A DNA stretch of 64,000 nucleotides from Quadrisphaera granulorum (lineage in GTDB: Bacteria > Actinomycetota > Actinomycetes > Actinomycetales > Quadrisphaeraceae): assembly GCF_003149145.1 (NCBI RefSeq), contig NZ_QGDQ01000001.1, forward strand, positions 372,001 to 436,000, given 5' to 3'. The position numbers and the translations under genes were made by a program. Within the stretch, counting starts at the first letter, position 1. The number at the start of each line of letters is the position of its first letter. This document shows, piece after piece, positions 1 to 8,221 of the stretch. The notes beneath the pieces were generated by a model, which was not told the DNA's origin, made no database searches, and was given only the letters and a program-made list of their open reading frames with translations.

Positions 1-639
1 CGCGCCCTGCCCGACCGCATCGAGGCGGCCAGCTGGGGTGCCGCGGCGCTGGCCACCGGAGGAGACGTCTACGTCGAGGGCGCCCGCCAGCCCGACATGA
101 TGACCTTCCTCAACACCTTCCGGAAGATCGGCGGCGCCTTCGACGTCGACGACTCCGGCATCCGGTTCATGCACCCCGGTGGTCCGCTGCGCTCCATCGC
201 GCTCGAGACCGACGTGCACCCCGGCTTCATGACGGACTGGCAGCAGCCCCTCGTCGTCGCCCTCACCCAGGCGCAGGGTCTGTCGATCCTCCACGAGACC
301 GTCTACGAGAACCGCCTCGGCTTCACCGACGCCCTCGTGCGGATGGGCGCCACCATCCAGGTCTACCGCGAGTGCCTGGGGTCGACCCCGTGCCGCTTCG
401 GCGCGCAGGACTTCCGCCACTCCGCCGTGGTGTCCGGGCCCACGCGGCTGCAGGGCGCTGACATCACCGTGCCGGACCTGCGCGGCGGCTTCAGCCAGCT
501 CATCGCGGCGCTCGCCGCCGACGGCACCTCACGGGTGCACGGCATCGACCTCATCGACCGCGGCTACGAGCACTTCGCCGAGAAGCTCGCGGCGCTGGGC
601 GCGCAGGCCGTGCGCGACGAGGAGCCCGCCCGGGTCTGA
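1..639 (+). CDS. murA: UDP-N-acetylglucosamine 1-carboxyvinyltransferase MurA, C-terminal part
   Basis: MurA transfers enolpyruvate from PEP to UDP-GlcNAc, the first committed step of peptidoglycan synthesis in the cytoplasm. The window opens inside the gene; 212 codons remain, about half of the usual 420 or so residues. The frame is open from base 1 with LPDRIEAASW near the start, then TDVHPGFMTDWQQP, which matches the conserved T-x-x-(H/Y)-P-G-F-x-T-D-x-Q segment of the family, and the ENR stretch in HETVYENRLGF. The catalytic PEP-binding Cys lies upstream and cannot be seen. The 3' end overlaps the convergent cofC gene by 76 bp, so the last 25 codons are read on both strands. Confidence 0.95.
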   Translation, partial: RALPDRIEAASWGAAALATGGDVYVEGARQPDMMTFLNTFRKIGGAFDVDDSGIRFMHPGGPLRSIALETDVHPGFMTDWQQPLVVALTQAQGLSILHETVYENRLGFTDALVRMGATIQVYRECLGSTPCRFGAQDFRHSAVVSGPTRLQGADITVPDLRGGFSQLIAALAADGTSRVHGIDLIDRGYEHFAEKLAALGAQAVRDEEPARV

Positions 640-1403
640 GCACCACCGCGGTCCTGCGCGTCTCGGGTCTGGGCGTCGAGGATCTGCGCGGTCCGAGGCC
701 CCAGCCCGAGTTCGCGCGCCTGCTCGAGCTCGGCGGGGGTGTCGACGTCGCGGCGCAGGCGCGCCAGGCCCATGCCCACGGGCACGGCGCCGTCACGGCG
801 GTGCGCCAGCGCCGACCCCGGGCCGAAGCGCGGGCGCAGGAGGCTGGTCTCAGGGCCGCGCAGTCGCCCGGCGAGCAGAACCGTGCCGGTGCCGTCCGCG
901 TCGGGGACCACCGCGGTGCCGCCCGCGTCGAGCACACCGCGCGCCTCGTCCAGAGCCGTGGCCAGGTCGGCGGGGAGCAGGCTCGGGACGTCGGCCAGCA
1001 GGACGGCGACGGGCGCGCCGTCCCGCTGGCCGCTGCCGCCGTCGTCGTCATCGTCGTGGTCCTTGTCGTCTTCGGTGCGCAGCGCCGCCAGGCCCTCGTC
1101 GAGCGCGGCCAGCAGACCACTGCCCGGCGCGGACTCGCGCACCACGCGAGCGCCCAGCGCCGCGAGGCGCTCACCGCGACCGACGTCGGCGCAGATCACG
1201 TGCACGGACACCACCCGCGGGCACGCCAGTGCCGCCTCGACGGAGTCGAGCGCGATCGCCTCGGGCAGACCGGGGAGGTGGCGGACGACGTCACCGAGGC
1301 GGCTCTTGGCCGTGGGACCGCCCTTGACCGGCATCAGCAGGCGCCATCCCACGACGTCCCGTGCGAGGTCCGCTGTGACGTCCCGTGAGGTGTCCTCAAG
1401 CAC
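564..1403 (-). CDS. cofC: 2-phospho-L-lactate guanylyltransferase CofC (coenzyme F420 synthesis)
   Basis: CofC activates 2-phospholactate or PEP with GTP to make the side-chain donor for coenzyme F420. The N-terminal MPVKGGPTAKSRL is the nucleotide-binding signature of this family, followed by LLADVPSLLPADL and the C-terminal DVDTPAELEQA motif. The GTG start at 1403 has a CAGGAT hexamer 6 nt upstream on the same strand, which would give a leaderless message; a later GTG just before GWRLLMPVKGG is the alternative. An acidic, low-complexity insert (DDKDHDDDDDGG) interrupts the middle. The C-terminal tail after the DVDTP motif is long and lies partly antisense to murA, so true function may end before it. 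Confidence 0.85.
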   Translation of the reverse strand: MLEDTSRDVTADLARDVVGWRLLMPVKGGPTAKSRLGDVVRHLPGLPEAIALDSVEAALACPRVVSVHVICADVGRGERLAALGARVVRESAPGSGLLAALDEGLAALRTEDDKDHDDDDDGGSGQRDGAPVAVLLADVPSLLPADLATALDEARGVLDAGGTAVVPDADGTGTVLLAGRLRGPETSLLRPRFGPGSALAHRRDGAVPVGMGLARLRRDVDTPAELEQARELGLGPRTAQILDAQTRDAQDRGGAQTRAGSSSRTACAPSAASFSAKCS

Positions 1404-1464
1404 CTGCCGATCCTGTCAGCCCCACCCGGCGGTGCCCGTGCTGCAGGTGGCGAGCTCGCCCGGA

Positions 1465-1470
1465 TAGCCT
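1465..1470 (+). promoter_or_regulatory. -10 hexamer of plsC (leaderless type)
   Basis: TAGCCT lies 8 nt before the GTG of plsC, with no ribosome binding site in between. This matches the actinobacterial TANNNT -10 placed so that transcription starts at or next to the start codon. Confidence 0.55.
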
Positions 1471-1478
1471 CCTGAGCC

Positions 1479-2210
1479 GTGTCACTCGTGCAGCCCGGCC
1501 TGGGCCTTCCCCTCGGAGCTGCGGCGATCGTCGTGCGGAGCGTGCTGCGCACCGTGTCGCGCCCCGACTGGCACGGCCTCGAGAACCTGCCCGACGGCGG
1601 CTGCGTCATCGTGGCCAACCACGTCTCCTGGCTCGACCCGGTGACCCTGGCCGACGTGCTCGTCGCGTCCGGCCCGGTGCCGCGCATCCTCGCCAAGGAG
1701 AGCCTGTTCCGGGTGCCGGTGCTGGGGCAGCTGCTGCGCACCATGCGCGGGGTACCCGTCAGCCGCGGCACGGGCGATGCGGCGGCGGCGCTGCAGCATG
1801 CCGCCGAGGCGGTCCGCGGCGGCGACCGCGTGGTGATCTTCCCTGACGGCACGCTCACGAAGGACCCGGAGGGCTGGCCCATGGTCGGCAAGACGGGCGC
1901 CGCACGGCTGGCGCTCACCACGGGGGCGCCGCTCGTGCCGATCGCCCAGTGGGGTCCGCAGCAGCTGCTGCCGCGCACCGGCAGGCCGCGCCTGTGGCCT
2001 CGGCCCCGCATGCAGGTGCTCGTGGGGCCCCCTGTCGACCTGTCCGCCTACCAGGGCCAGCCCATCACCGCGACCGTGCTGCGCGAGGTGACCGATCTCG
2101 TGGTCGACGCCGTCGTGGAGCTGCTCTCGCAGCTGCGGGGTGAGCCGGCGCCTGCCCGGTGGGATCCTCGGACCGGCTCGCGGCGACCCGCCGTCGAGGG
2201 CACCCCGTGA
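1479..2210 (+). CDS. plsC: 1-acyl-sn-glycerol-3-phosphate acyltransferase (PlsC-like)
   Basis: This membrane-associated enzyme of phosphatidate synthesis adds the second acyl chain to lysophosphatidate. Motif I is NHVSWLD (HX4D catalytic pair) near residue 50; motif III reads FPDGT where the family nearly always has FPEGT; motif IV is VPIAQWG. The length, 243 aa, is normal. It is coupled to gpsA by a GTGA overlap, so glycerol-3-phosphate supply and its acylation are co-expressed. The Glu-to-Asp change in motif III is conservative but unusual. Paralogues acting on other acyl acceptors cannot be excluded. Confidence 0.88.
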   Translation: MSLVQPGLGLPLGAAAIVVRSVLRTVSRPDWHGLENLPDGGCVIVANHVSWLDPVTLADVLVASGPVPRILAKESLFRVPVLGQLLRTMRGVPVSRGTGDAAAALQHAAEAVRGGDRVVIFPDGTLTKDPEGWPMVGKTGAARLALTTGAPLVPIAQWGPQQLLPRTGRPRLWPRPRMQVLVGPPVDLSAYQGQPITATVLREVTDLVVDAVVELLSQLRGEPAPARWDPRTGSRRPAVEGTP

Positions 2211-3247
2211 GCGCGCCTCGCCGCGTCACCGTGCTGGGTGCGGGCAGCTGGGGTACGACGTTCGCGCAGCTCGTGGCCGATGCCGACCCGAGCGCCCGGG
2301 TGGTGGTGTGGGGTCGCGACGCCGCCGTCACCGAGGAGATCAGCCGAGCCCACGCCAACTCGCGGTACCTCAAGGGTCTGCGCCTGCCCGCAGGCGTCAG
2401 CGGCACCACTGACCTCGCCGCGGCACTGGGGGACGTCGACGACGTCGTGCTGGCTGTGCCCGTACAGCGCCTGCGAGGCGTGCTCGCCACCGCCGCATCT
2501 CATCTGGCACCGCGCCCGGGGGGCAGCTCCACCGGCCCGACGGTGATCAGCCTCCTCAAGGGGCTGGAGCTCGAGACCCACCTGCGCGTCAGCCAGGTCG
2601 TCCGCGAGGTCCTCGGTGACCTGCCGTTCGCGGTGGTCTCCGGGCCCAACCTGGCCCGCGAGATCGCCGAGCGGCGCCCGTGCGCCACCGTCGCGGCCGC
2701 CGAGCAGGAGGACATCGCCGACCGCGCCGCCGCGCTGTGCGCCACCGACTACTTCCGCCCCTTCACCGCACGCGACGTCATCGGCGTCGAGGTGGCCGGC
2801 GCCGCCAAGAACCTCCTGGCGGTCGGGGTGGGCCTGGCCGAGGGCCTGGGCCTGGGTGACAACGCCAAGGCGTCCGTCATCGCCCTCGGGCTGGCAGAGG
2901 TGACGCGACTCGTCGTCGCGATGGGTGGTTCGGCCGCCACGGTCGCGGGGCTGGCCGGTGCGGGAGACGCCTTTGCCACGTGCGCGTCCACGCTCTCGCG
3001 CAACCACCGCCTCGGGGTGGGGCTGTCGCAGGGCCGGCCCCTGCAGGAGGTGCTGGATGGGCTCGGCGGCACCGCCGAGGCCGTCGGCACGGCGCGCTCC
3101 ATCACCGCGCTCGCCGAGGGCGCCGGTGTCGCGATGGGCGTGATCGAGCAGGTGGCCGCCGTGCTCGTCGAGGGTCGCGACCCCCGCGACGCCGCCCTGC
3201 ACCTGCTGTCCCAGCCGCTGCGCGACGAGCGGCTGCCCTGGCGCTGA
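2207..3247 (+). CDS. gpsA: NAD(P)H-dependent glycerol-3-phosphate dehydrogenase
   Basis: GpsA reduces dihydroxyacetone phosphate to sn-glycerol 3-phosphate for phospholipid synthesis. The Rossmann motif GAGSWGT sits at the N-terminus, followed by VSGPNLA (SGP segment) and VAGAAKNLLAVG, which carries the catalytic lysine. I chose the GTG at 2207 because it overlaps the plsC stop as GTGA and places the Rossmann motif at the very N-terminus; an ATG 48 bp upstream would add an unconserved tail. 346 aa is typical. It is convergent with the kinase gene, 18 bp away. Confidence 0.95.
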   Translation: MSAPRRVTVLGAGSWGTTFAQLVADADPSARVVVWGRDAAVTEEISRAHANSRYLKGLRLPAGVSGTTDLAAALGDVDDVVLAVPVQRLRGVLATAASHLAPRPGGSSTGPTVISLLKGLELETHLRVSQVVREVLGDLPFAVVSGPNLAREIAERRPCATVAAAEQEDIADRAAALCATDYFRPFTARDVIGVEVAGAAKNLLAVGVGLAEGLGLGDNAKASVIALGLAEVTRLVVAMGGSAATVAGLAGAGDAFATCASTLSRNHRLGVGLSQGRPLQEVLDGLGGTAEAVGTARSITALAEGAGVAMGVIEQVAAVLVEGRDPRDAALHLLSQPLRDERLPWR

Positions 3248-3265
3248 GCAGTCGACCGAGGGGCG

Positions 3266-4741
3266 TCAGCGCGCGAGCGGCAGCTCCACGCTGACGGCGG
3301 CGCCGCCCAGCTCGGCGTCGTGGCCGAGTTCCAGGCGACCTCCGTGATCGGTGACCACGGCTGCGACGATCGCCAGGCCGAGCCCCGCGCCGCTCGAGGA
3401 GCGCGTGCGCGCGGCGTCACCACGCGTGAACCTCTCGGTGGCCGTCGCCATGAGCTCCGGGGGGAACCCGCGGCCGTCGTCGGCGACGACGAGCCGCACC
3501 CATGGTCGAGCAGAGCCGCCAGTGCCAGCAGAGCCATCCACGTCGCCGGAGCCGTCGACCAGCGAAGTCCTGACCTGCACTCGTGAGGCTCCCGCGGACT
3601 CGGCGTTCGCGACGAGGTTGGCCAGCAACCTCCCGAGCGCCCGCTCGTCGCCGTCGACGACGGCCGGGAGCCCACTGACGTGCACCTGCACAGGGTGCGC
3701 TGCGGCCAGACGCGGCGCCTCGCGCTCGGCGAGGGCCGTGAGGTCGACGGGGGCGCGCACGCTGACACCGCGCTCGGCGGAGGCGAGCAGCAGCAGGTCC
3801 TGGGCGAGGTGCTCCAGGCGATCGGCCTCGCTGAGCGCCGCCTCGAGCGACTCGGCCGCGTCGGCGGGCAGGTCACGGCCCAACCTCAGCGCGAGCTCCA
3901 GCTCACCGCGCAGGACGGCGATCGGCGTGCGCAGCTCGTGGGCGGCGTCGTCGACGAACTCCCGCTCGCGCCGCACGGCCGCCTCGAGCCTGTCGAGCAT
4001 GCCGTTGAGGGTGCGGGCCAGCACCGCCACCTCGTCCGCGCCTGGCGGTTGCGGCAGGCGCTGGTCGAGCTCCGCCGCGGAGATCCGCGCGGCGCGGCGG
4101 GTCAGGTCGGCCACGGGCCGCAGCGCCGCGCCCGCGAGCAGCCACCCCGCCAGGCCGAGGCTTGCCACGAGCACCGGGGCCCCGGCCAGGAACAGCAGCA
4201 CCAGTCGCGTCTCGGCCTCGTCGAGCTCGCGCATCCGGGTGCCCACCACGAGTACCGAGCCTGCCTCCGGCACCGACACCGGCGACGCCGTGAAGCGGAC
4301 GCGACCCTGGCGGGGCAGTTCGATGCTGTCGCTGACCTCACCGGAGCGGCGTACTTCCGCGAGTACCGTCGCCGGGAGGAACGACGACGTGCTGCTCGCG
4401 CGCCCGCCGCGCGCCTCGAGCACCGCCGCGGCGGGTGAGGTCTCTACCACCGTCCCGTCGGGGGCCACCAGCTCGGCGATCGGGTCTTCGCGCACCACGC
4501 GCACGTCACCGCGCTGGATCGCCTGGTGGAGTGCCGACGTTCGGGTGACGAGGCCGGTGTCCACGGCAGCGTCGAACTGGCGGTCGGTGGCGAAGGCCAG
4601 CAGACCTACCCCGGCCGCGATGACCACGGCCACGGCGGCGGCGAACAGCACTGCCAGGCGGGAGCGCAGGGCCGAAGGGAGGATTCTGCTCATGCCGAGG
4701 GGGACGCGCCGGGGCGTGTTCACCGCTCCGTCATCCTGCAC
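3266..4741 (-). CDS. Two-component sensor histidine kinase (HAMP type)
   Basis: This is an inner-membrane sensor kinase of the OmpR-partner class. It has a first membrane helix at about residues 29-50, an extracytoplasmic domain of about 130 residues, a second helix at about 180-205, a HAMP linker, the H-box AHELRTPI with the phospho-acceptor His near residue 268, then the ATPase boxes: N-box LLANLVANAE, G1 DDGRGFP, F-box FTRGD and G2 GAGLGLAI. It is divergent from its likely partner regulator, with 138 bp between the start codons. The GTG at 4741 is preceded by GAGAGG. The signal sensed is unknown; the regulator's operon suggests envelope state. Confidence 0.92.
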   Translation of the reverse strand: MQDDGAVNTPRRVPLGMSRILPSALRSRLAVLFAAAVAVVIAAGVGLLAFATDRQFDAAVDTGLVTRTSALHQAIQRGDVRVVREDPIAELVAPDGTVVETSPAAAVLEARGGRASSTSSFLPATVLAEVRRSGEVSDSIELPRQGRVRFTASPVSVPEAGSVLVVGTRMRELDEAETRLVLLFLAGAPVLVASLGLAGWLLAGAALRPVADLTRRAARISAAELDQRLPQPPGADEVAVLARTLNGMLDRLEAAVRREREFVDDAAHELRTPIAVLRGELELALRLGRDLPADAAESLEAALSEADRLEHLAQDLLLLASAERGVSVRAPVDLTALAEREAPRLAAAHPVQVHVSGLPAVVDGDERALGRLLANLVANAESAGASRVQVRTSLVDGSGDVDGSAGTGGSARPWVRLVVADDGRGFPPELMATATERFTRGDAARTRSSSGAGLGLAIVAAVVTDHGGRLELGHDAELGGAAVSVELPLAR

Positions 4742-4879
4742 GGGGCACCCTCTCAGTCGAGCCTGTATGAACTGGCGTCCAGGAATCTTTCAGAGAAGAA
4801 GCGGACGCACACGAGCCCGACGAGAGGACAGCATGACCGCCCGCCGCGCCGAGCGACGCCACCTCAGGGGGGTGTCGCC
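4742..4879. promoter_or_regulatory. Divergent promoter region between kinase and regulator
   Basis: This 138-bp gap must hold the control sites of both divergent units. It is locally less GC-rich around 4755-4800, where the sequences TGTATGAAC and GGAATCTTTCAGAG occur, and it contains a small leader ORF (4833-4883). No convincing -35/-10 pair could be chosen by eye. Confidence 0.4.
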
Positions 4880-4883
4880 GTGA
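4833..4883 (+). CDS. Arg-rich 16-residue leader ORF ahead of the response regulator
   Basis: An ATG with a good upstream purine stretch (GAGAGGA, about 5 nt spacing) opens a 16-codon frame, MTARRAERRHLRGVSP. Its TGA overlaps the GTG of the response regulator as GTGA. The peptide is unusually Arg-rich (6 of 16). The arrangement is that of a translationally coupled leader peptide; translation would deliver ribosomes to the regulator start. It could equally be a chance frame, since no homologue is known to me. Confidence 0.4.
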   Translation: MTARRAERRHLRGVSP

Positions 4884-5566
4884 GGATCCTCGTCGTCGAG
4901 GATGACGCGGCGATGGCACGGCTGCTGCGCAGGGCACTGGCGTCCGAGGGGTACGCCGTCGACGTCGCCGGTACCGGAGCCGACGGGCTGTGGGCCGCCA
5001 CCGAGAACGACTACGACGTCGTGGTGCTCGATGCGATGATCCCGGCGCCCAACGGTTTCGAGGTGGCTCGCCAGCTGCGCGAGAGCCGCCGCTGGGCACC
5101 GATCCTCATGCTCACCGCCCGCGCCGACGTCGCCGATCGGGTCCGCGGCCTCGACTCCGGCGCCGACGACTACCTCACCAAACCCTTCGCCCTCGACGAG
5201 CTGTTCGCCCGGGTACGGGCCCTGGTGCGCCGCGGCGCCGTGCCCCGCCCCGCCGTGATGTGCGTGGGAGACCTCGAGCTCGACCCGGGCAGCCGCCGCG
5301 TCGAGCGAGACGGCGTGCCCGTCGAGCTCACGAGCAAGGAGTTCGCGCTGCTCGCCGAGCTCATGCGCCGCCCCGGCCAGGTGCTCTCGCGCAGCCACCT
5401 CATCGACCACGTCTGGGACTCCGCGTACGACGGCGCCTCCAACGTCGTGGAGGTCCACGTGCGGCGCCTGCGCGAGAAGGTCGACAGGCCCTTCGGTCGC
5501 GACAGCATCCGCACCTCTCGCGGCGCCGGTTACCTCGTCGTCGATGACCGGGAGCCCGTCTCGTGA
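4880..5566 (+). CDS. OmpR-family response regulator
   Basis: This DNA-binding response regulator has an N-terminal receiver domain (acidic pair at residues 8-9, phospho-acceptor Asp51 in VVLDAMIP, conserved Thr in LTARAD and Lys in LTKPF) and a C-terminal winged helix (ELTSKEFALLAELMRR ... VEVHVRRLREKV ... RGAGYLV). It is the first conserved gene of a plus-strand run in which every junction overlaps or nearly touches. The divergent kinase is the probable partner. The GTG at 4880 gives the standard N-terminus VRILVVEDD and overlaps the leader ORF stop. It probably controls its own operon. Confidence 0.94.
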   Translation: MRILVVEDDAAMARLLRRALASEGYAVDVAGTGADGLWAATENDYDVVVLDAMIPAPNGFEVARQLRESRRWAPILMLTARADVADRVRGLDSGADDYLTKPFALDELFARVRALVRRGAVPRPAVMCVGDLELDPGSRRVERDGVPVELTSKEFALLAELMRRPGQVLSRSHLIDHVWDSAYDGASNVVEVHVRRLREKVDRPFGRDSIRTSRGAGYLVVDDREPVS

Positions 5567-6417
5567 GGGGCTCGAGGCTGATCAGAGCCACCGCCGCCGC
5601 TCTCGCTGGCGCGGCGGTGCTCGGCCACGCCGGCCCGGCCGTCCTCGGGCGGGGCCGGTGGCGCGAGCGTGTCGTGCCCGGACTGCTCGGCCGCGGCGCT
5701 CCCGGCGGGGTGGCCCTCACCTTCGACGACGGTCCGCACCCCGAGGGCACCCCCGCCGTCCGGCGCGCTCTCGACGAACTCGGCGTGCGCGCCACGTTCT
5801 TCGTCCTGGGGAGCCAGGTGGACCGCCACCCCGGTCACGTCGCGGCTCTCCTGGCCGACGGCCACGAGGTGGCCCTGCACGGGTACGAGCACCGCAACCA
5901 CCTGACCCGTACCGCTCCCGCGCTCGTAGCCGACCTCGATCGTGCCCGCGCCGCCGTAGTCCGCGACGCCGTGGCGAGCGGGCTGGACCCCCTCGCCGTC
6001 GAAGCGGGCCTGCTGTTCACCCGCCCCCCGTACGGCGCCGTCTCCGGGGGCACCCTGTGGGCCGCCCGCGCCTCGCGGCTGCGGCCGGTGCTGTGGACGG
6101 CCTGGGGACGCGACTGGCTCGGCCACCGTGGCGACCGGGTCGCCGCCACGGTGCTGGCCGACCTTGCCCGCGACGCCCCCGACACGCCCACCCCCGTCCG
6201 GCAGGGCGGTGGCACGGTGCTCCTTCACGACTCCGACTGCACGTCCGTGCCCGGCTCCTGGCGCGGCACGGTCGCGGCGCTGCCGACGCTGGTCGCAGCG
6301 GTGCGCGAGCGCGGCTGGGAGCCGCGCCTGCTGTCGGAGCACCTCCAGGACAGCGGGGACCTCGCGGAGCCCAGGGACATCGGGTCGAGCAGGACGACGA
6401 CGGCGGTGCTCCCGTGA
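5563..6417 (+). CDS. NodB-type polysaccharide deacetylase, membrane-anchored or secreted
   Basis: The enzyme belongs to carbohydrate esterase family 4, which removes N- or O-acetyl groups from peptidoglycan or surface glycans. The motifs appear in order: TFDDGPHP (catalytic Asp and metal Asp), HGYEHRNH (the metal-binding His pair), RPPYGA, and LLHDSD with the catalytic His. The N-terminus has basic residues and a hydrophobic stretch (ATAAALAGAAVLGHAG), suggesting export or anchoring, though it is short. The start is GTG in a GTGA overlap with the regulator. Being in the regulator's operon suggests regulated glycan modification; the substrate is unknown. Confidence 0.9.
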   Translation: MRGSRLIRATAAALAGAAVLGHAGPAVLGRGRWRERVVPGLLGRGAPGGVALTFDDGPHPEGTPAVRRALDELGVRATFFVLGSQVDRHPGHVAALLADGHEVALHGYEHRNHLTRTAPALVADLDRARAAVVRDAVASGLDPLAVEAGLLFTRPPYGAVSGGTLWAARASRLRPVLWTAWGRDWLGHRGDRVAATVLADLARDAPDTPTPVRQGGGTVLLHDSDCTSVPGSWRGTVAALPTLVAAVRERGWEPRLLSEHLQDSGDLAEPRDIGSSRTTTAVLP

Positions 6418-7310
6418 GGGCTGACATCTGGCTCGCGCTGGCCTCGGCGGCCTGCTTCGCGGTCTCCACCGTCGCGCAGCACCGCGCCGCCGTGGACGGT
6501 GCCGATGACGGCACGTCGACGTCGCCCGTGAAGCTCATGCTGCGCCTGGCGCGCAACCCGCTGTGGCTCGTCGGCCTCGTCGTCGCCCTCGCCGCGCTGC
6601 TCCTGCAGGCGCTGGCGCTGAGCCGCGGCGCGCTCGTCGTCGTCCAGCCGATCCTCCTGCTGGGCCTGCTGCTGGCGCTGCCGATCTCCGACGCCTTTGC
6701 TCGCCGCCTGCCCGGCCGGGGTGAGGTGCTGGCGGCGCTGGCCGTGCTCGTGGGGCTCGGCGTCTTCATCGTCTCCGCCGACCCCGACCGCGGCACCCCC
6801 ATCGCCGAGCCCGGCCATCTGCTGCTCGTCGCCGGCGGGTGGACGGGCGCCGCGCTGCTGGCCGCGCTGCTCGGCGAGACGGTGCTGCGCCGTCGCAAAG
6901 CGCTGTTGCTGGGCTTGTCCGGCGGGGCGCTCATCGGCGTCTCCAGCGCCCTGTTGAAGCAGGTGGTGGGCTTGTTCGGGCGTGATCCCGCTGCCGCCCT
7001 GCTCGACCCCGCCACCGTCGGCGTCGTCATCACCGGTGTTGCCGGGCTCATCGCCACGCAGGCCGGGTACGCCGCGGGGCACCTGTCGGCGTCGCAGCCG
7101 GCGCACTCCATCGCCGAGCCCGCGGTGGCCGCCGCCATCGGTGCCACCGCCTTCGCCGAGCACCTCGCCGTGGGCGTCCTGCCCGTCACCGGTCAGGTGC
7201 TCGGGGCGCTGCTCATGGTGGCCGGGGTCATCGGCATCGCCGCCGTCGTCCCCGACCTCCACGAGCGTCCGGGCCTCCACGAACGGCCCGTGACGCGGGA
7301 GGTGCGCTGA
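6414..7310 (+). CDS. DMT-superfamily (NIPA/EamA-like) integral membrane protein 1
   Basis: This 298-residue protein is almost entirely hydrophobic with about nine or ten predicted helices. It starts at a GTG that overlaps the deacetylase stop as GTGA. Family-like landmarks are the N-terminal FAVSTVAQHRAA, then [21 protein letters not shown], and near the end QPAHSIAEPAVAAAIGA. The next gene is a paralogue with the same landmarks, so the two could form a heterodimer. DMT proteins move small metabolites, Mg2+ or lipid-linked groups; the substrate here is not visible from sequence. The charged C-terminal tail has a short repeat, ERPGLHERP. Confidence 0.8.
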   Translation: MRADIWLALASAACFAVSTVAQHRAAVDGADDGTSTSPVKLMLRLARNPLWLVGLVVALAALLLQALALSRGALVVVQPILLLGLLLALPISDAFARRLPGRGEVLAALAVLVGLGVFIVSADPDRGTPIAEPGHLLLVAGGWTGAALLAALLGETVLRRRKALLLGLSGGALIGVSSALLKQVVGLFGRDPAAALLDPATVGVVITGVAGLIATQAGYAAGHLSASQPAHSIAEPAVAAAIGATAFAEHLAVGVLPVTGQVLGALLMVAGVIGIAAVVPDLHERPGLHERPVTREVR

Positions 7311-7312
7311 CC

Positions 7313-8221
7313 GTGCTCGCCGTCGTCCTCGCCCTGGTGGCCGCCGCCTGCTTCGCCAGCTCCACTGTCACCCAGCACCGCGCAGCCTCCACCGCGCCGC
7401 CCGAGAGCGGCACCGGGGTGCGCCTCGTCCTGGCGCTGCTGCGCCAGCCGCTGTGGCTGGTCGGCCTGGCCTTCGGCCTCGCGGGCGCGGTGCTGCAGAC
7501 GGTCGCGCTGTCCCAGGGAGCCCTGCTGGTCGTGCAGCCGCTGCTCGTCAGCGGTCTGCTGCTGGCCCTGCCGCTGTCGGTGCTCCTGGAGGGGCGCCGC
7601 CCGGCGCGTGCCGAATGGATCTGGGCCAGCGCCGTCGTCGTCGGGCTGGCGGTCTTCCTCGTGTCCGCCCAGCCTGGTGCCGGCCGCGACGTCGCGGACG
7701 CCACCGCCCTGCGGACCTGTCTGCTGGCGGGCGCCGCGGTGGTGCTCGTCGCCGCGGGGCTGTCGCGCGCGGGCAGCGGTCGCTACCGCGCGCTGCTGCT
7801 CGGCCTCGGCGGCGGCACGGCCCTGGGGCTCGCCGGAGCGCTGCTCAAGGAGGTCACCGGCCGCTACGCGGTTGACGGCCTGCTCAGCGCCCTGGGCTCC
7901 TGGCCGCTGTGGGCGCTCGTGCTGGCCGCCGTCGTCGGCGTCGTCCTCAACCAGTCCAGCTACCGCGTGGGCGTGCTCACCGCCTCGCAGCCTGCTATCA
8001 CCATCGCCGAGCCCGTCGCCGCTGCTGCTGTCGGCGCCCTGGCCTTCGACGAGCGGATGTCGAACGGGGGCGGCGCCGTGGCCGCTCAGGCCGCGGGCCT
8101 CGCGCTCATGGTCACCGCCGTCGTCCAGCTGGCGCGGATCACCGCTGAGGAGTCCTCGGCAGCCGCGCCCACCCAGACCACCCCCGAACCACCCCACTCC
8201 CCTGAGGAGGAGCTGTGCTGA
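7313..8221 (+). CDS. DMT-superfamily (NIPA/EamA-like) integral membrane protein 2
   Basis: This is a paralogue of the preceding gene: FASSTVTQHRAA, SQGALLVVQPLLVSGLLLALP and QPAITIAEPVAAAAVGA align with the same stretches of protein 1. It has 302 residues, about nine or ten helices and a Pro-rich cytoplasmic-looking tail. The GTG start follows the previous stop by 2 nt and its own end overlaps the glycosyltransferase by 7 bp, so the two transporters and the transferase are translated as a unit. A tandem duplication retained inside one operon suggests a two-subunit transporter or flippase; that is inference. Confidence 0.8.
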   Translation: MLAVVLALVAAACFASSTVTQHRAASTAPPESGTGVRLVLALLRQPLWLVGLAFGLAGAVLQTVALSQGALLVVQPLLVSGLLLALPLSVLLEGRRPARAEWIWASAVVVGLAVFLVSAQPGAGRDVADATALRTCLLAGAAVVLVAAGLSRAGSGRYRALLLGLGGGTALGLAGALLKEVTGRYAVDGLLSALGSWPLWALVLAAVVGVVLNQSSYRVGVLTASQPAITIAEPVAAAAVGALAFDERMSNGGGAVAAQAAGLALMVTAVVQLARITAEESSAAAPTQTTPEPPHSPEEELC

